From Parvularcula bermudensis HTCC2503 (GTDB taxonomy: Bacteria; Pseudomonadota; Alphaproteobacteria; Caulobacterales; Parvularculaceae), in the NCBI RefSeq assembly GCF_000152825.2, contig NC_014414.1, positions 2,644,501 through 2,708,500 of the forward strand: a stretch of 64,000 bases of DNA, given 5' to 3'. The translations under genes were made by a program, and so were the position numbers. Of the stretch, positions 55,354 to 63,511 are shown one piece after another (within the stretch, counting starts at the first letter, position 1; every line of letters begins with the position of its first letter). Below the pieces are notes generated by a model, which saw nothing but the letters and a program-made list of their open reading frames with translations, did not search any database and was not told the DNA's origin.

Positions 55354-56300
55354 GTGACACCCCCGCCCCCGCCGAGGCCCGCTGGGACGCCGATATTGCG
55401 TTGCCGGCCCCGCGCGCCAATCGCCCCGCCACGCGGATGCATCGCCTGGAGGCCTCCCTCGCGGCATGGATCCTTGAGCGGGTCGGGCGCATGCCGGTGG
55501 AGAAGGCGGCCCTCCGCCTTGGCGGCCTGTTATCAATGGTCGGCCCCATGATACTGCCGGTCCATCGGCGCGGACACCGTAATCTCAGGCTGATCTATCC
55601 CGATATGACGGCGGCGGAACGGTCCGCTATCTTGCGCGGGGCGTGGCGCAATATCGGCATGACCGTCGCCGAATTCGCGCATCTCAAAACCCTGCCCGAG
55701 CGCGTAACGGTGATCCACGGAGAACGCCTCGACGAGATCATCGAGAAAGACGCCAAGGCCGTCTTCTTTTCGGGTCATTTCGCCAATTGGGAAGCCATGG
55801 CGGTGACACTTTTCGCCCATGGCATTCGCTATGGGGTCGTCTATCGACCAGCCAATAATCCCTATGTTGACAAAATGATCATTGAGCATCGCGCCGCCGC
55901 GATGTCGCGGCGCCAGATCCCCAAAGGAAAGAAGGGCGCCCGGGAGCTATTGCAGACCCTCAAGGACGGCCTGTCGCTCTGCCTGCTGACCGATCAAAAA
56001 TTGAATGACGGGATCGAGGCCCCTCTTTTAGGCCTGCCCGCCATGACGACCCAGGCCGCGGCCCGTCTCGCCCTCTCCCACGATGTCCCGCTCATCCCTT
56101 TACAAATTGTCCGCCAGCCCGGCTCTCGCTTCACCCTCACCGTGCATGAGCCGCTACGTCTTAAGAAATCCGAGAACGACAAACAGGATGTCGCCGAGCT
56201 GACCGCGATGATGAACGAACGGCTCGGCGATTTTATCCTGGAACGACCGGACCAGTGGCTGTGGTTTCATCGCCGATGGCCGAGTGAGTTGGCCGGCTGA
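55350..56300 (+). CDS. lipid A lauroyl/myristoyl acyltransferase-like (LpxL/HtrB family)
   Basis: 316 residues of the lysophospholipid/lipid A late-acyltransferase family. The active-site HX4E is in FFSGHFANWEAM, then YRPANNPYVD, SLCLLTDQKLNDG and a C-terminal QWLWFHRRWP. One N-terminal hydrophobic segment (about residues 60-75) anchors it. It adds secondary acyl chains to Kdo2-lipid IVA using acyl-ACP. The initial 35 residues are a Pro/Ala-rich extension not usual for LpxL. It is last in the DUF374-waaA-lpxK cluster, joined to lpxK by ATGA. Chain specificity not determinable. Confidence 0.92.
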   Translation: MSDTPAPAEARWDADIALPAPRANRPATRMHRLEASLAAWILERVGRMPVEKAALRLGGLLSMVGPMILPVHRRGHRNLRLIYPDMTAAERSAILRGAWRNIGMTVAEFAHLKTLPERVTVIHGERLDEIIEKDAKAVFFSGHFANWEAMAVTLFAHGIRYGVVYRPANNPYVDKMIIEHRAAAMSRRQIPKGKKGARELLQTLKDGLSLCLLTDQKLNDGIEAPLLGLPAMTTQAAARLALSHDVPLIPLQIVRQPGSRFTLTVHEPLRLKKSENDKQDVAELTAMMNERLGDFILERPDQWLWFHRRWPSELAG

Positions 56301-56320
56301 CCGCCGCGCGATCCTGCCCC

Positions 56321-57775
56321 TCAATCAAAACTTGCCAGCAGCCGCACCAGCATCCGCGTCCGGTCGGAAAAGAGGCTGGGGGTATAATAGGCCCCCGCCG
56401 CCCGCTTGGAGACTTCCGACAGGGTGGGATAGGGCATGATCGCCTTGGTGAAGGCACCGATCTTCAAGCCGTTTGCGACGGCCAATTGCCAGGGACCGAT
56501 CAGGTCGCCGGCCTTTTTCCCGACAATGGAGGCGCCGAGAAGGCGTCCCCCCTTGCCGATCACGACTTTGATCTTCCCGCGCGTCGCCCGCTCCGCCTGG
56601 GCCCGGTCGTTCTCCTCATAGTCCCAAAGAGCGGTTGAATAGCTCTCCCCTCGCGCCTCAGCCATCTGGGCGGTGAGGCCGACATGGGCGAGTTCGGGAT
56701 CGGTGTATGTGACCCATGGCGCCTCTTCCTCATGGTTCTTGCCGCCCTTGATGCCGAAGGTCAGGCGAGGGGTCTTGAAGAGGATATTCTGCACCACGAG
56801 GCTCGCATGATAGCCCGCCACATGGGTAAACTGCCGCCCGCCAGTGCAATCCCCAATCGCGTAGATACGCGGGTTCGATGTGCGCATGAATTGATCGACG
56901 GTAATGCCCTTAGGGTGGGTGGCGACCCCGGCGGTCTGAAGATCGAGCGACGCTAATGGCGGCTGTCGCCCCACGGCGATGAGTAGATGGCTGCCCGTCA
57001 CCTCATAGGGGGCACCGGCCTTTGCGCCCTTCACGATGATGTGCCCCTCGGCCCCCTTGGCAACTTCATGCACTTCGGTCTGGGTTTCGAGGGTAAGGCC
57101 CTCCCCCCTCAACTCCTCGGCAAGGATAGCGACAAGCTCAGGGTCGTCCTTGGGCAGAATATCCCCCCCGCGCTCTAGGACCGTCACCTTGGCCCCAAGG
57201 CGCCGGTGGGCTTGCGCCATTTCAATCCCGATAGGGCCGCCGCCAACGACGATCAGATGGTCGGGGCATTCCTTGAGATCGAACAGCGTCTCGTTGGTCA
57301 GATAGGGGACGGTCTTCAGCCCTTCGATAGGGGGGACGAAAGGCGCTGAGCCGGTGGCGATCACGAAATGCTTGGCCCTGACCACCGTATCGCCCGCCGT
57401 GACCTCTCGGCGGCCGGTGAACCGCGCATCCTCTCGCAACACCGTACAGCCAAGGGCTTCAAAGCGGTCCTGGCTGTCATTCGGCTCGATCGCGGCAATC
57501 ACGCCGTGAACGTGATCGTGAACGGCGCCATAATCGATCAGGGGATCAGCCGCCTTGATGCCGAACTTACTCGCCGTTCGGATGGTCTGGGCCACCGCCC
57601 CCGCGGCCAGGAGCGCCTTGGAGGGAACGCAGCCGAAATTGAGGCAGTCTCCCCCCATTTTGTGCCGCTCGATCAGGACGACATCGCGCCCCAATTGCGC
57701 CGCACCCGCCGCCACCGACAGCCCGCCGGAGCCGGCGCCGATAATGCAGAGATCCGTCTTAAGAAGCTTGGTCAT
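56321..57775 (-). CDS. FAD-dependent pyridine nucleotide-disulfide oxidoreductase, mercuric-reductase-like
   Basis: 484 residues. Dinucleotide loop IIGAGSGGLSVAAGAA, redox-active disulfide in GGDCLNFGCVPSKAL (CxxxxC), NAD-binding VVGGGPIGIEMAQAHRRLG, FAD-binding YAIGDCTGG. The C-terminal dimer motif of lipoamide dehydrogenase (HPTxxE) is replaced by YPTLSEVSKR: the catalytic His becomes Tyr, as in MerA. There is no N-terminal HMA domain and no C-terminal Cys pair, so it is unlikely to reduce mercury. Similar proteins commonly pair with TVP38/TMEM64 proteins, as here: the TVP38 gene ends 4 bases before this one starts. Confidence 0.9.
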   Translation of the reverse strand: MTKLLKTDLCIIGAGSGGLSVAAGAAQLGRDVVLIERHKMGGDCLNFGCVPSKALLAAGAVAQTIRTASKFGIKAADPLIDYGAVHDHVHGVIAAIEPNDSQDRFEALGCTVLREDARFTGRREVTAGDTVVRAKHFVIATGSAPFVPPIEGLKTVPYLTNETLFDLKECPDHLIVVGGGPIGIEMAQAHRRLGAKVTVLERGGDILPKDDPELVAILAEELRGEGLTLETQTEVHEVAKGAEGHIIVKGAKAGAPYEVTGSHLLIAVGRQPPLASLDLQTAGVATHPKGITVDQFMRTSNPRIYAIGDCTGGRQFTHVAGYHASLVVQNILFKTPRLTFGIKGGKNHEEEAPWVTYTDPELAHVGLTAQMAEARGESYSTALWDYEENDRAQAERATRGKIKVVIGKGGRLLGASIVGKKAGDLIGPWQLAVANGLKIGAFTKAIMPYPTLSEVSKRAAGAYYTPSLFSDRTRMLVRLLASFD

Positions 57776-57778
57776 GGG

Positions 57779-58534
57779 TCACTGGCCTCCGGTTGCCTTG
57801 TCGGCGAGTTTCGCAGCACGGCCACCGCCGAGGCGTTTGATGAGAATGGGCAGCGCGCCCAGGACCGCAAGGCCGATAAAGGGTATGTAGACCTGCGGCT
57901 GGGCAAAAACCGAGAGGAGACCGGCATCCTGGAGTGTCGCGCTCCCCTTTTGAATGGCATTCCCAATAGAGACGTACACGAATGAACCGGGAATGATTCC
58001 GAAAAACGTGCCGATCAGATAGTTCGTGAGCTTCACGTTCAGGACACCGGCACCGATATTGATGGCGACAAAGGGGAAGGCGGGGACCAATCTGAGCAAG
58101 AACATGTAATTGAGTTCGTCCTCTCGGAAGCCCTTCTCCATTCGGGCAAGGGCGCCGCCGGCCTGTTTCGCCAGACTATCTTTGAACACCCATTTCGCCA
58201 GGGAGAAAATGACCGTCGCGCCAATGGTGGCCGCAATCACCACGGCGATCGTTCCGATCCATTGGCCGAACAGATACCCCCCCGCGATCGTCAACAGGGT
58301 CGCCCCCGGAAAGGAGATGGCGACAAGGACGGCATAAATGGTCACAAAAGTCAGTGTCGCCACAAAAGTGTGGGCGTCGATCCAGGCGGCGAAGTCATCC
58401 AAGGCTTCGAGCCGCAAATAGTTGTGTATCCCCGCCGCATAACCGAGGGCGATAAGAAGGCCGAGCCCCCCGATGGCGAGGAGCAGGCGGCCCCGCAGGC
58501 TTTTGCCCTCGCCGGCTTGTGGTTTTTGGCTCAT
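57779..58534 (-). CDS. TVP38/TMEM64 (VTT domain) membrane protein
   Basis: 251 residues from ATG 58534 (MSQKPQAGEGKSLRG), preceded by GAGAGGGAGAG. Five or so membrane helices and the VTT core (FPGATLLTIAGGYLFGQWIGTI, FLLRLVPAFPFVAINIGAG with the conserved Arg-Pro-Phe-Asn positions). DedA/VTT proteins act as lipid scramblases or undecaprenyl-phosphate transporters. It is upstream of, and cotranscribed with, the MerA-like flavoprotein, a pair seen in many proteobacteria. The longer open frame starting at 58618 is not used. Confidence 0.9.
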   Translation of the reverse strand: MSQKPQAGEGKSLRGRLLLAIGGLGLLIALGYAAGIHNYLRLEALDDFAAWIDAHTFVATLTFVTIYAVLVAISFPGATLLTIAGGYLFGQWIGTIAVVIAATIGATVIFSLAKWVFKDSLAKQAGGALARMEKGFREDELNYMFLLRLVPAFPFVAINIGAGVLNVKLTNYLIGTFFGIIPGSFVYVSIGNAIQKGSATLQDAGLLSVFAQPQVYIPFIGLAVLGALPILIKRLGGGRAAKLADKATGGQ

Positions 58535-58692
58535 CTCTCTCTCCCTCTCGCCGGCCCCGCTCGCGGGCATCGACCTCTGACACGAGCCCATTGCCGCCCG
58601 ATGCTCTCTTCTTCGCAACGGGCGAAGGCATCGTTACAGACGAGGACACCAGGCCCACCGACCTCTCCTTGGATGAGGCATGTCACAGTGGC

Positions 58693-58721
58693 TTGACGGC
58701 GCGTCCCGCTTTGCCTAGGCA
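58693..58721 (+). promoter_or_regulatory. candidate rpmH promoter
   Basis: CTTGACG places a -35 (TTGACG, 58693-58698) with a 17-base spacer and TAGGCA (58716-58721) as a weak -10. CTTGAC is the preferred -35 in alphaproteobacteria. Distance to the rpmH ATG is about 54 bases. Confidence 0.45.
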
Positions 58722-58774
58722 GCGCCTCTTTCATTCACCTGCCCTTGAGGCATTTCTCCATCAGGGTTGCCGTC

Positions 58775-58909
58775 ATGAAACGCACCTATCAGCCCAGTGT
58801 TCTGAAGCGTAAACGCCGCCATGGGTTCCGTGCGCGTAAAGCGACGGTTGGCGGGCGTCGGGTCCTCGCCGCACGGCGGTCCAAGGGGCGGAAACGTCTC
58901 AGCGCCTAA
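58775..58909 (+). CDS. rpmH: 50S ribosomal protein L34
   Basis: 44 residues, [20 protein letters not shown] followed by a basic tail (RKATVGGRR...[10 protein letters not shown]). The sequence is the standard L34, too short for many gene finders. It heads the rpmH-rnpA-yidC-engB block; rnpA begins 59 bases after its stop. L34 is a ribosomal large-subunit protein binding 23S rRNA. The local order supports identification independent of the sequence. Confidence 0.98.
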   Translation: MKRTYQPSVLKRKRRHGFRARKATVGGRRVLAARRSKGRKRLSA

Positions 58910-58968
58910 ACCTGACTTTTTGCCGGACGCGGTGCCTGTACCGGCGACAATGCCGGTGCCGGGGGGGT

Positions 58969-59313
58969 ATGGTCATGGGCGCGTCCAGGGTCGAGAGACT
59001 GACCAAGCGCCGCGATTTCCTTTCGCTGCGGCGGGGTCGCAGGATCAATCGCCCCACCTTTCTGCTGCAAGTCGCCCCGAACGATCTTTCCGCCACCCGT
59101 ATCGGTTTCACGGTCACGAAAAAGCATGGCAATGCCGTGCGGCGAAACCGGCTGAAACGCCGCTTGCGCGCGGCGGTCGAGAGCCTCAGCTCATCGTCGG
59201 TAAAGCCAGGATACGACCTCAATTTCATCGCGCGCCCCGCGCTCGGCGCGCGGCCGTGGCCACTTCTCCTTGACGACGTTCGTGGCGCCCTCGTAGAGGC
59301 TGGCGCTCTCTAG
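58969..59313 (+). CDS. rnpA: ribonuclease P protein component
   Basis: 114 residues; ATG 58969 (MVMGASRVERLTKRRDFLSL), with a second ATG at 58975. The RNA-binding RNR motif is VTKKHGNAVRRNRLKRRLRAA, and RIGFTVTKK is also conserved. The protein joins the RNase P RNA to cleave pre-tRNA leaders. It lies after rpmH. Unusually, only 39 bases separate it from yidC, leaving no room for yidD. Confidence 0.97.
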   Translation: MVMGASRVERLTKRRDFLSLRRGRRINRPTFLLQVAPNDLSATRIGFTVTKKHGNAVRRNRLKRRLRAAVESLSSSSVKPGYDLNFIARPALGARPWPLLLDDVRGALVEAGAL

Positions 59314-59352
59314 CTCTATTCCTCCCCCAATCAGCTCCGCGCGGAGGCGCCG

Positions 59353-61122
59353 ATGGATCGCAACGTCATAATCGCTCTGGTTCTCTCGACCCTCCTGCTG
59401 TTCGGCTATGAGGCCCTGGTGCTTGGTCCGAAACGCGCGGCGTATCTCGAAGCCCAAGAAAAGGCGCAGGCAATCGCCGCGGAACAGATGGATCCTGCCG
59501 ATGCGGGGGAGACCTTTTTGCCCGGCACCGAACGGTCGCTGAGCCGCGAGCAAGCCCTGGCGGAGGGGACGGCGCGGCTCCCCATCGAAACGCCGACCCT
59601 GTCGGGCTCGGTCAATCTTGAGGGCCTTCTCTTCGACGATTTGATCCTCAAGACCTACAGAGCGACCCTTGCGGCGGACTCGCCCCCCATCGTTCTTCTT
59701 AGTCCGCGGACCGCCACGACACCGCAATTCATGCGCGCCGGGCTGTCCATCGGCGGTGTCTCCGACAGAACGGCGCGCTGGCAGGCCCCGGAAGGCGCGG
59801 TGTTGACGCCCAAGACTCCGGTGATCGTCACGCGGCAGGAAGGCGATATCCAGTACCGGGCCACCCTCGCGGTAGATGAACAATTCATGTTCCGGGTCAC
59901 CTATGAGGTGACGAATGGCAGTGGCGAAACCGTGGTCGCCCAGCCCTATGGCGCCGCCTATCAGCGCGGGATCCCGGCAGATCTTCAGAATTTCATGATC
60001 TTGTTCGAAGGGCCGATAGGGGTCGTCGATCATCGATTGATGGATCGCAAATATAAGAAACTTCTGTCAGGCGGCGGCATTGAGGATCGTGGCAGCGGCG
60101 GCTGGGTGGGGATCACCGACAAATATTGGCTCTCCGCCGCCATCCCTCCGCAAGACACCCCCTTCAAAGCCGAACTAGATGTGACGGACGGGGCGATCCC
60201 GTTGTTCCGGGCCTCCTATCTGCTCGAAACCCAATCAATCGCTCCTGGGGCCACAATACGCACTGAGGCCTATCTTTATGGCGGATCGAAGGAGGTCGAG
60301 GTCCTCCGCATGTATCAGGATCAGCTCGGGATCGACCGCTTTGTCTGGGCCGTTGATTGGGGGCATTTCTCTTTCCTGACGCGTCCCATTTTCGGCATTC
60401 TCGCCTTTTTCGAAGGGCTGACCGGCAATTGGGGCGTGGCGATCCTGCTCCTCACCCTGGTGATCAAGGCGGTTTTGTTCCCCCTCGCCAACATGTCCTA
60501 CAAATCAATGGCCGGGATGAAAAAGGTCCAACCCGAATTGATGAAGATTCGCGAGCGTTATACTGACGACAAGACCAAACAGCAGCAGGAAATGATGGCG
60601 CTTTATAAGAAGCACAAAATCAATCCTGCTGCCGGATGTCTGCCAGTTCTGGCGCAGATGCCGATCTTTTACGCACTCTACAAAACGCTCTTTGTGACCA
60701 TCGAACTCCGTCACGAACCGTTCCTCTATATCCCCGACCTCTCCGAGCAAGATCCGACAAGCGTCTTCAATCTGTTCGGCCTCCTGCCCTTCGATCCGAC
60801 GACCGTCCCGCTGATCGGGTCGTTCCTCGGTATTGGTATTCTGCCCTTGTTGATGGGGGCGGCAATGTTCGTCCAATTGAAGCTGAACCCGCCGCCGCCC
60901 GACCCCACCCAGCGGATGATCTTTGGCCTTATGCCGTTGATCTTTATGTTCATTTTCGCCCCCTTCGCGGCGGGGCTCGTCCTCTACTGGTTCTGGAACA
61001 CCTTCTTGTCCGTGATCCAACAATATATCATCATGAAACGTCAGGGGGCGGACGTCGATATTCTGGGCAATATCAAGCAAAGTTTTGGCAAGGCGCCGCA
61101 GGCGAATGACAACAAGGCCTGA
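59353..61122 (+). CDS. yidC: membrane protein insertase YidC
   Basis: 589 residues. N-terminal membrane helix (NVIIALVLSTLLLFGYEAL), large periplasmic beta domain (about 60-350), then the five-helix 60KD_IMP core (GHFSFLTRPIFGILAFFEGLTGNWGVAI, YKSMAGMKKVQPELMKIRERY, PAAGCLPVLAQMPIFYALYK). It inserts and folds inner-membrane proteins with or without Sec. GGAGG sits just before the ATG. The tail ends in a short Lys/Gln-rich sequence. Length is normal for Gram-negative YidC. Confidence 0.96.
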   Translation: MDRNVIIALVLSTLLLFGYEALVLGPKRAAYLEAQEKAQAIAAEQMDPADAGETFLPGTERSLSREQALAEGTARLPIETPTLSGSVNLEGLLFDDLILKTYRATLAADSPPIVLLSPRTATTPQFMRAGLSIGGVSDRTARWQAPEGAVLTPKTPVIVTRQEGDIQYRATLAVDEQFMFRVTYEVTNGSGETVVAQPYGAAYQRGIPADLQNFMILFEGPIGVVDHRLMDRKYKKLLSGGGIEDRGSGGWVGITDKYWLSAAIPPQDTPFKAELDVTDGAIPLFRASYLLETQSIAPGATIRTEAYLYGGSKEVEVLRMYQDQLGIDRFVWAVDWGHFSFLTRPIFGILAFFEGLTGNWGVAILLLTLVIKAVLFPLANMSYKSMAGMKKVQPELMKIRERYTDDKTKQQQEMMALYKKHKINPAAGCLPVLAQMPIFYALYKTLFVTIELRHEPFLYIPDLSEQDPTSVFNLFGLLPFDPTTVPLIGSFLGIGILPLLMGAAMFVQLKLNPPPPDPTQRMIFGLMPLIFMFIFAPFAAGLVLYWFWNTFLSVIQQYIIMKRQGADVDILGNIKQSFGKAPQANDNKA

Positions 61123-61146
61123 CCCCGACAAGCAAAGGTCGTTGCG

Positions 61147-61788
61147 ATGACCGAAGAGAGCCAGAACACGGCACTCAGCGAAGACGCGCGGAAGCTGTTT
61201 CGGGGGGATTGCCAATTCATGCTGGGCGTCACGACCATGGCAGCCCTGCCGCCCCCGGATCTGCCGGAATTTGCCTTTGCCGGTCGCTCGAATGTCGGAA
61301 AATCGTCCTTGATCAACCGCCTCACAGGCCGAAAGGCCTTGGCCCGCACGTCCAATACCCCCGGCCGGACCCGCGAACTCAATTTTTTCGATCTTGGCGG
61401 GCGTCTCCGCCTCGTTGACCTCCCCGGCTATGGTTATGCCAAAGCCTCCCGCTCGGCGGTGGAAAGCTGGACTGGCCTCACCCGCGATTTCTTACGAGGG
61501 CGCCCCAATCTGCGCCGCGTCCATATCCTTGTCGACAGCCGCCATGGGCTGAAGCCGGTAGACGAGGAAACGATGAGCCTTCTCGACGAAAGCGCCGTTC
61601 CCTACCAACTTGTGCTGACAAAGATCGACAAGATCAAACCGACCGAGGCCGCCAGGCGAATAAAAGCGGTCGGCGAGGCCATTGGTCGACGCCCTGCAGC
61701 CCACCCTGACATTATCGCCACATCGAGTGAAACCGGTGACGGCATCGCCGCTCTACGGGAGGGGATGACCAGCATTGCAGCGACGTGA
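61147..61788 (+). CDS. engB: ribosome-biogenesis GTPase EngB (YihA/YsxC)
   Basis: 213 residues. G1 AGRSNVGKSSLINRL, G2/G3 TPGRTRELNFFDL and DLPGYGYAKA, G4 TKIDK, G5 region ATSSETGDG. Essential GTPase for 50S assembly. It begins 24 bases after yidC. In many alphaproteobacteria argB follows; here the plus strand is empty until an FAD-linked dehydrogenase 314 bases on. Confidence 0.95.
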   Translation: MTEESQNTALSEDARKLFRGDCQFMLGVTTMAALPPPDLPEFAFAGRSNVGKSSLINRLTGRKALARTSNTPGRTRELNFFDLGGRLRLVDLPGYGYAKASRSAVESWTGLTRDFLRGRPNLRRVHILVDSRHGLKPVDEETMSLLDESAVPYQLVLTKIDKIKPTEAARRIKAVGEAIGRRPAAHPDIIATSSETGDGIAALREGMTSIAAT

Positions 61789-62102
61789 GCGTCGATGCGA
61801 GCTCGACCTCACAAGGCCATGCGTGTCACTCCTGTGTCACTTCTCGGCGATCGCGCCCAAGCTTTCCGCGGCGGCGAAGGCCACATCACGACGGGCCTGT
61901 TGCAGCGATTTGGCCCCAAGATCGGCAAGTCGTGCGGGGGCCGGGCCATGGCCCCGTGCGAAGGGCTCCGGTCGTTTGGTGGATTTCGAGATCGTTGTCG
62001 GCATATCCATTTTACTATCCATGGGACTCTAACGGATGACGCGGCAGCCCGTTGCATCTTTTCGCCCTAGACCCCACAGCCGGAGAGCCCAGATAAACAG
62101 CT
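61789..62102. other. intergenic region between engB and the FAD dehydrogenase
   Basis: On the plus strand nothing supports a gene here. On the minus strand a small open frame (61837-62022) with native codon use is listed separately. No terminator-like hairpin is evident. Confidence 0.5.
61837..62022 (-). CDS. possible small protein between engB and the FAD dehydrogenase
   Basis: 61 residues (or 57 from an in-frame ATG at 62010): MDSKMDMPTTISKSTKRPEP followed by FARGHGPAPARLADLG and a helix QQARRDVAFAAAESLGAIAEK. It is convergent with engB and divergent from the FAD dehydrogenase. Codon use, with G/C mostly at third positions, looks like the neighbours, and no overlapping gene explains it. 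No clear Shine-Dalgarno is seen. I do not recognise it; a chance frame remains possible. Confidence 0.45.
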   Translation of the reverse strand: MDSKMDMPTTISKSTKRPEPFARGHGPAPARLADLGAKSLQQARRDVAFAAAESLGAIAEK

Positions 62103-63509
62103 ATGGCTGACATTTCCCCTTCGACCGTTGCGGATCTGAAACACCTCGCCGGGGAGAAGGCGGTGGTCGATGGCACCGATGCCGCGCCGCTCCTGACCGA
62201 ATGGCGTGGGCGCTGGAAGGGTAAGGCCCCCCTCGTCCTCGCCCCGGGCAGTGCTGATGAGGTCGCCGCGATCATGGCCTTCTGCCATGCCAACCGCGTG
62301 CCAGTGGTGCCGCAGGGCGGCAATACGGGGCTGGTCGGCGGACAGGTGCCCCAGGGCGACGTTCTTCTGTCGACAACCCGCCTTTCGGCGATCCGAGATG
62401 TCGATCCCGAAGGCTTCACGCTCAGCGCCGAGGCCGGGGTGCCCCTCCAGACGCTTCAAGAGACCGCCGCCGCCCATGGTCGCCTCTTCCCTCTCTCAAT
62501 CGGCTCGGAGGGGAGCTGTCGGCTAGGCGGCATTCTCTCCACCAATGCCGGCGGCGTCCACGTCATCCGCTACGGCAATATGCGCGACCTTGTCCTTGGG
62601 ATTGAGGTCGTGCTTCCCGACGGGCGGCTGTGGTCCGGCATGAATCGCCTCCGAAAAAACAATACGGGCTATGATCTCAAGCACCTGTTTATCGGTGGCG
62701 AAGGGACATTGGGCATTGTCACCGCCGCGGTCCTGCGCCTGTTCCCCCAACCGGTGGACCGCGCCACGGCCTTTCTGGCGCTGCCCTCCCCCGCCGCAGC
62801 GGTTGATCTTCTCTCCTTTGCCCAGGAGCGCAGCGGCGGCGCGCTCTCGGCTTTCGAGCTGATGACGGACCGGACCGTCGACCTCATCCTGCACCACTTT
62901 CCAGACCTCCCGCGCCCCCTCGACACCACCGCCCCCGCCTATGTGCTGCTCGAATTCGAGGCCGGACGAAAAGGAGAGCTCACGACCCTCGTTCACTCAC
63001 TGCTGAGCGATGCGCTTGAGCGATCATGGATCATCGATGGGACGGTGGCCCAGAATACTCGCCAAGCTGAGGGCCTCTGGAGCCTTAGGCATCGGGCCTC
63101 AGAAGCGATGAAGAAAGACCCATCCTTCTGTGTGAAATGCGATATCTCCGTGCCGATCAGGGCCGTGCCGCCCTTCCTGGAAGCGGCTGATCGCGCGGTC
63201 GACCAGGCCGTCCCCGGCGCACGGGTCATCGCCTTTGGGCATATGGGCGATGGGAATATTCATTATGACATTCTCGGTCCTGAAGGGGGCGATGATAAAG
63301 TCTGGCGGGCGCGGGCAGGCGAGATCGAGCACCTGGTCCACGATGTCGTCGCCGCCCATGAGGGCTCCATCTCAGCGGAGCACGGTATCGGGCTCCTGAA
63401 GCGGGAGGAACTCCCCACCCGCAAGCCCGACACGGAAATCGACCTGATGCGGACGATCAAGGCCGCGCTCGACCCCCATGGGCTCATGAATCCCGGAAAA
63501 CTTCTCTGA
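62103..63509 (+). CDS. FAD-binding oxidoreductase (D-lactate / D-2-hydroxyglutarate dehydrogenase type)
   Basis: 468 residues. N-terminal FAD_binding_4 (PVVPQGGNTGLVGGQVPQGD, GGILSTNAGGVHVIRYGNMRDLVLG, LKHLFIGGEGTLGIVTAAVL). C-terminal FAD-oxidase domain ends in FGHMGDGNIHYDI, SAEHGIGLLKREELP and LMNPGKLL. The set matches GlcD/D2HGDH-like enzymes that oxidise D-2-hydroxyacids and feed electrons to ETF or quinone. Substrate choice (D-2-hydroxyglutarate, D-lactate, glycolate) cannot be read off. It lies 2 bases before the next gene. No strong Shine-Dalgarno is evident. Confidence 0.92.
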   Translation: MADISPSTVADLKHLAGEKAVVDGTDAAPLLTEWRGRWKGKAPLVLAPGSADEVAAIMAFCHANRVPVVPQGGNTGLVGGQVPQGDVLLSTTRLSAIRDVDPEGFTLSAEAGVPLQTLQETAAAHGRLFPLSIGSEGSCRLGGILSTNAGGVHVIRYGNMRDLVLGIEVVLPDGRLWSGMNRLRKNNTGYDLKHLFIGGEGTLGIVTAAVLRLFPQPVDRATAFLALPSPAAAVDLLSFAQERSGGALSAFELMTDRTVDLILHHFPDLPRPLDTTAPAYVLLEFEAGRKGELTTLVHSLLSDALERSWIIDGTVAQNTRQAEGLWSLRHRASEAMKKDPSFCVKCDISVPIRAVPPFLEAADRAVDQAVPGARVIAFGHMGDGNIHYDILGPEGGDDKVWRARAGEIEHLVHDVVAAHEGSISAEHGIGLLKREELPTRKPDTEIDLMRTIKAALDPHGLMNPGKLL

Positions 63510-63511
63510 GA

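Noticed and set aside
2021-61856. Recurring GCGATCGC octamers (HIP1-like)
   Set aside because: A handful of dispersed copies in GC-rich coding DNA; not clustered and consistent with codon bias.
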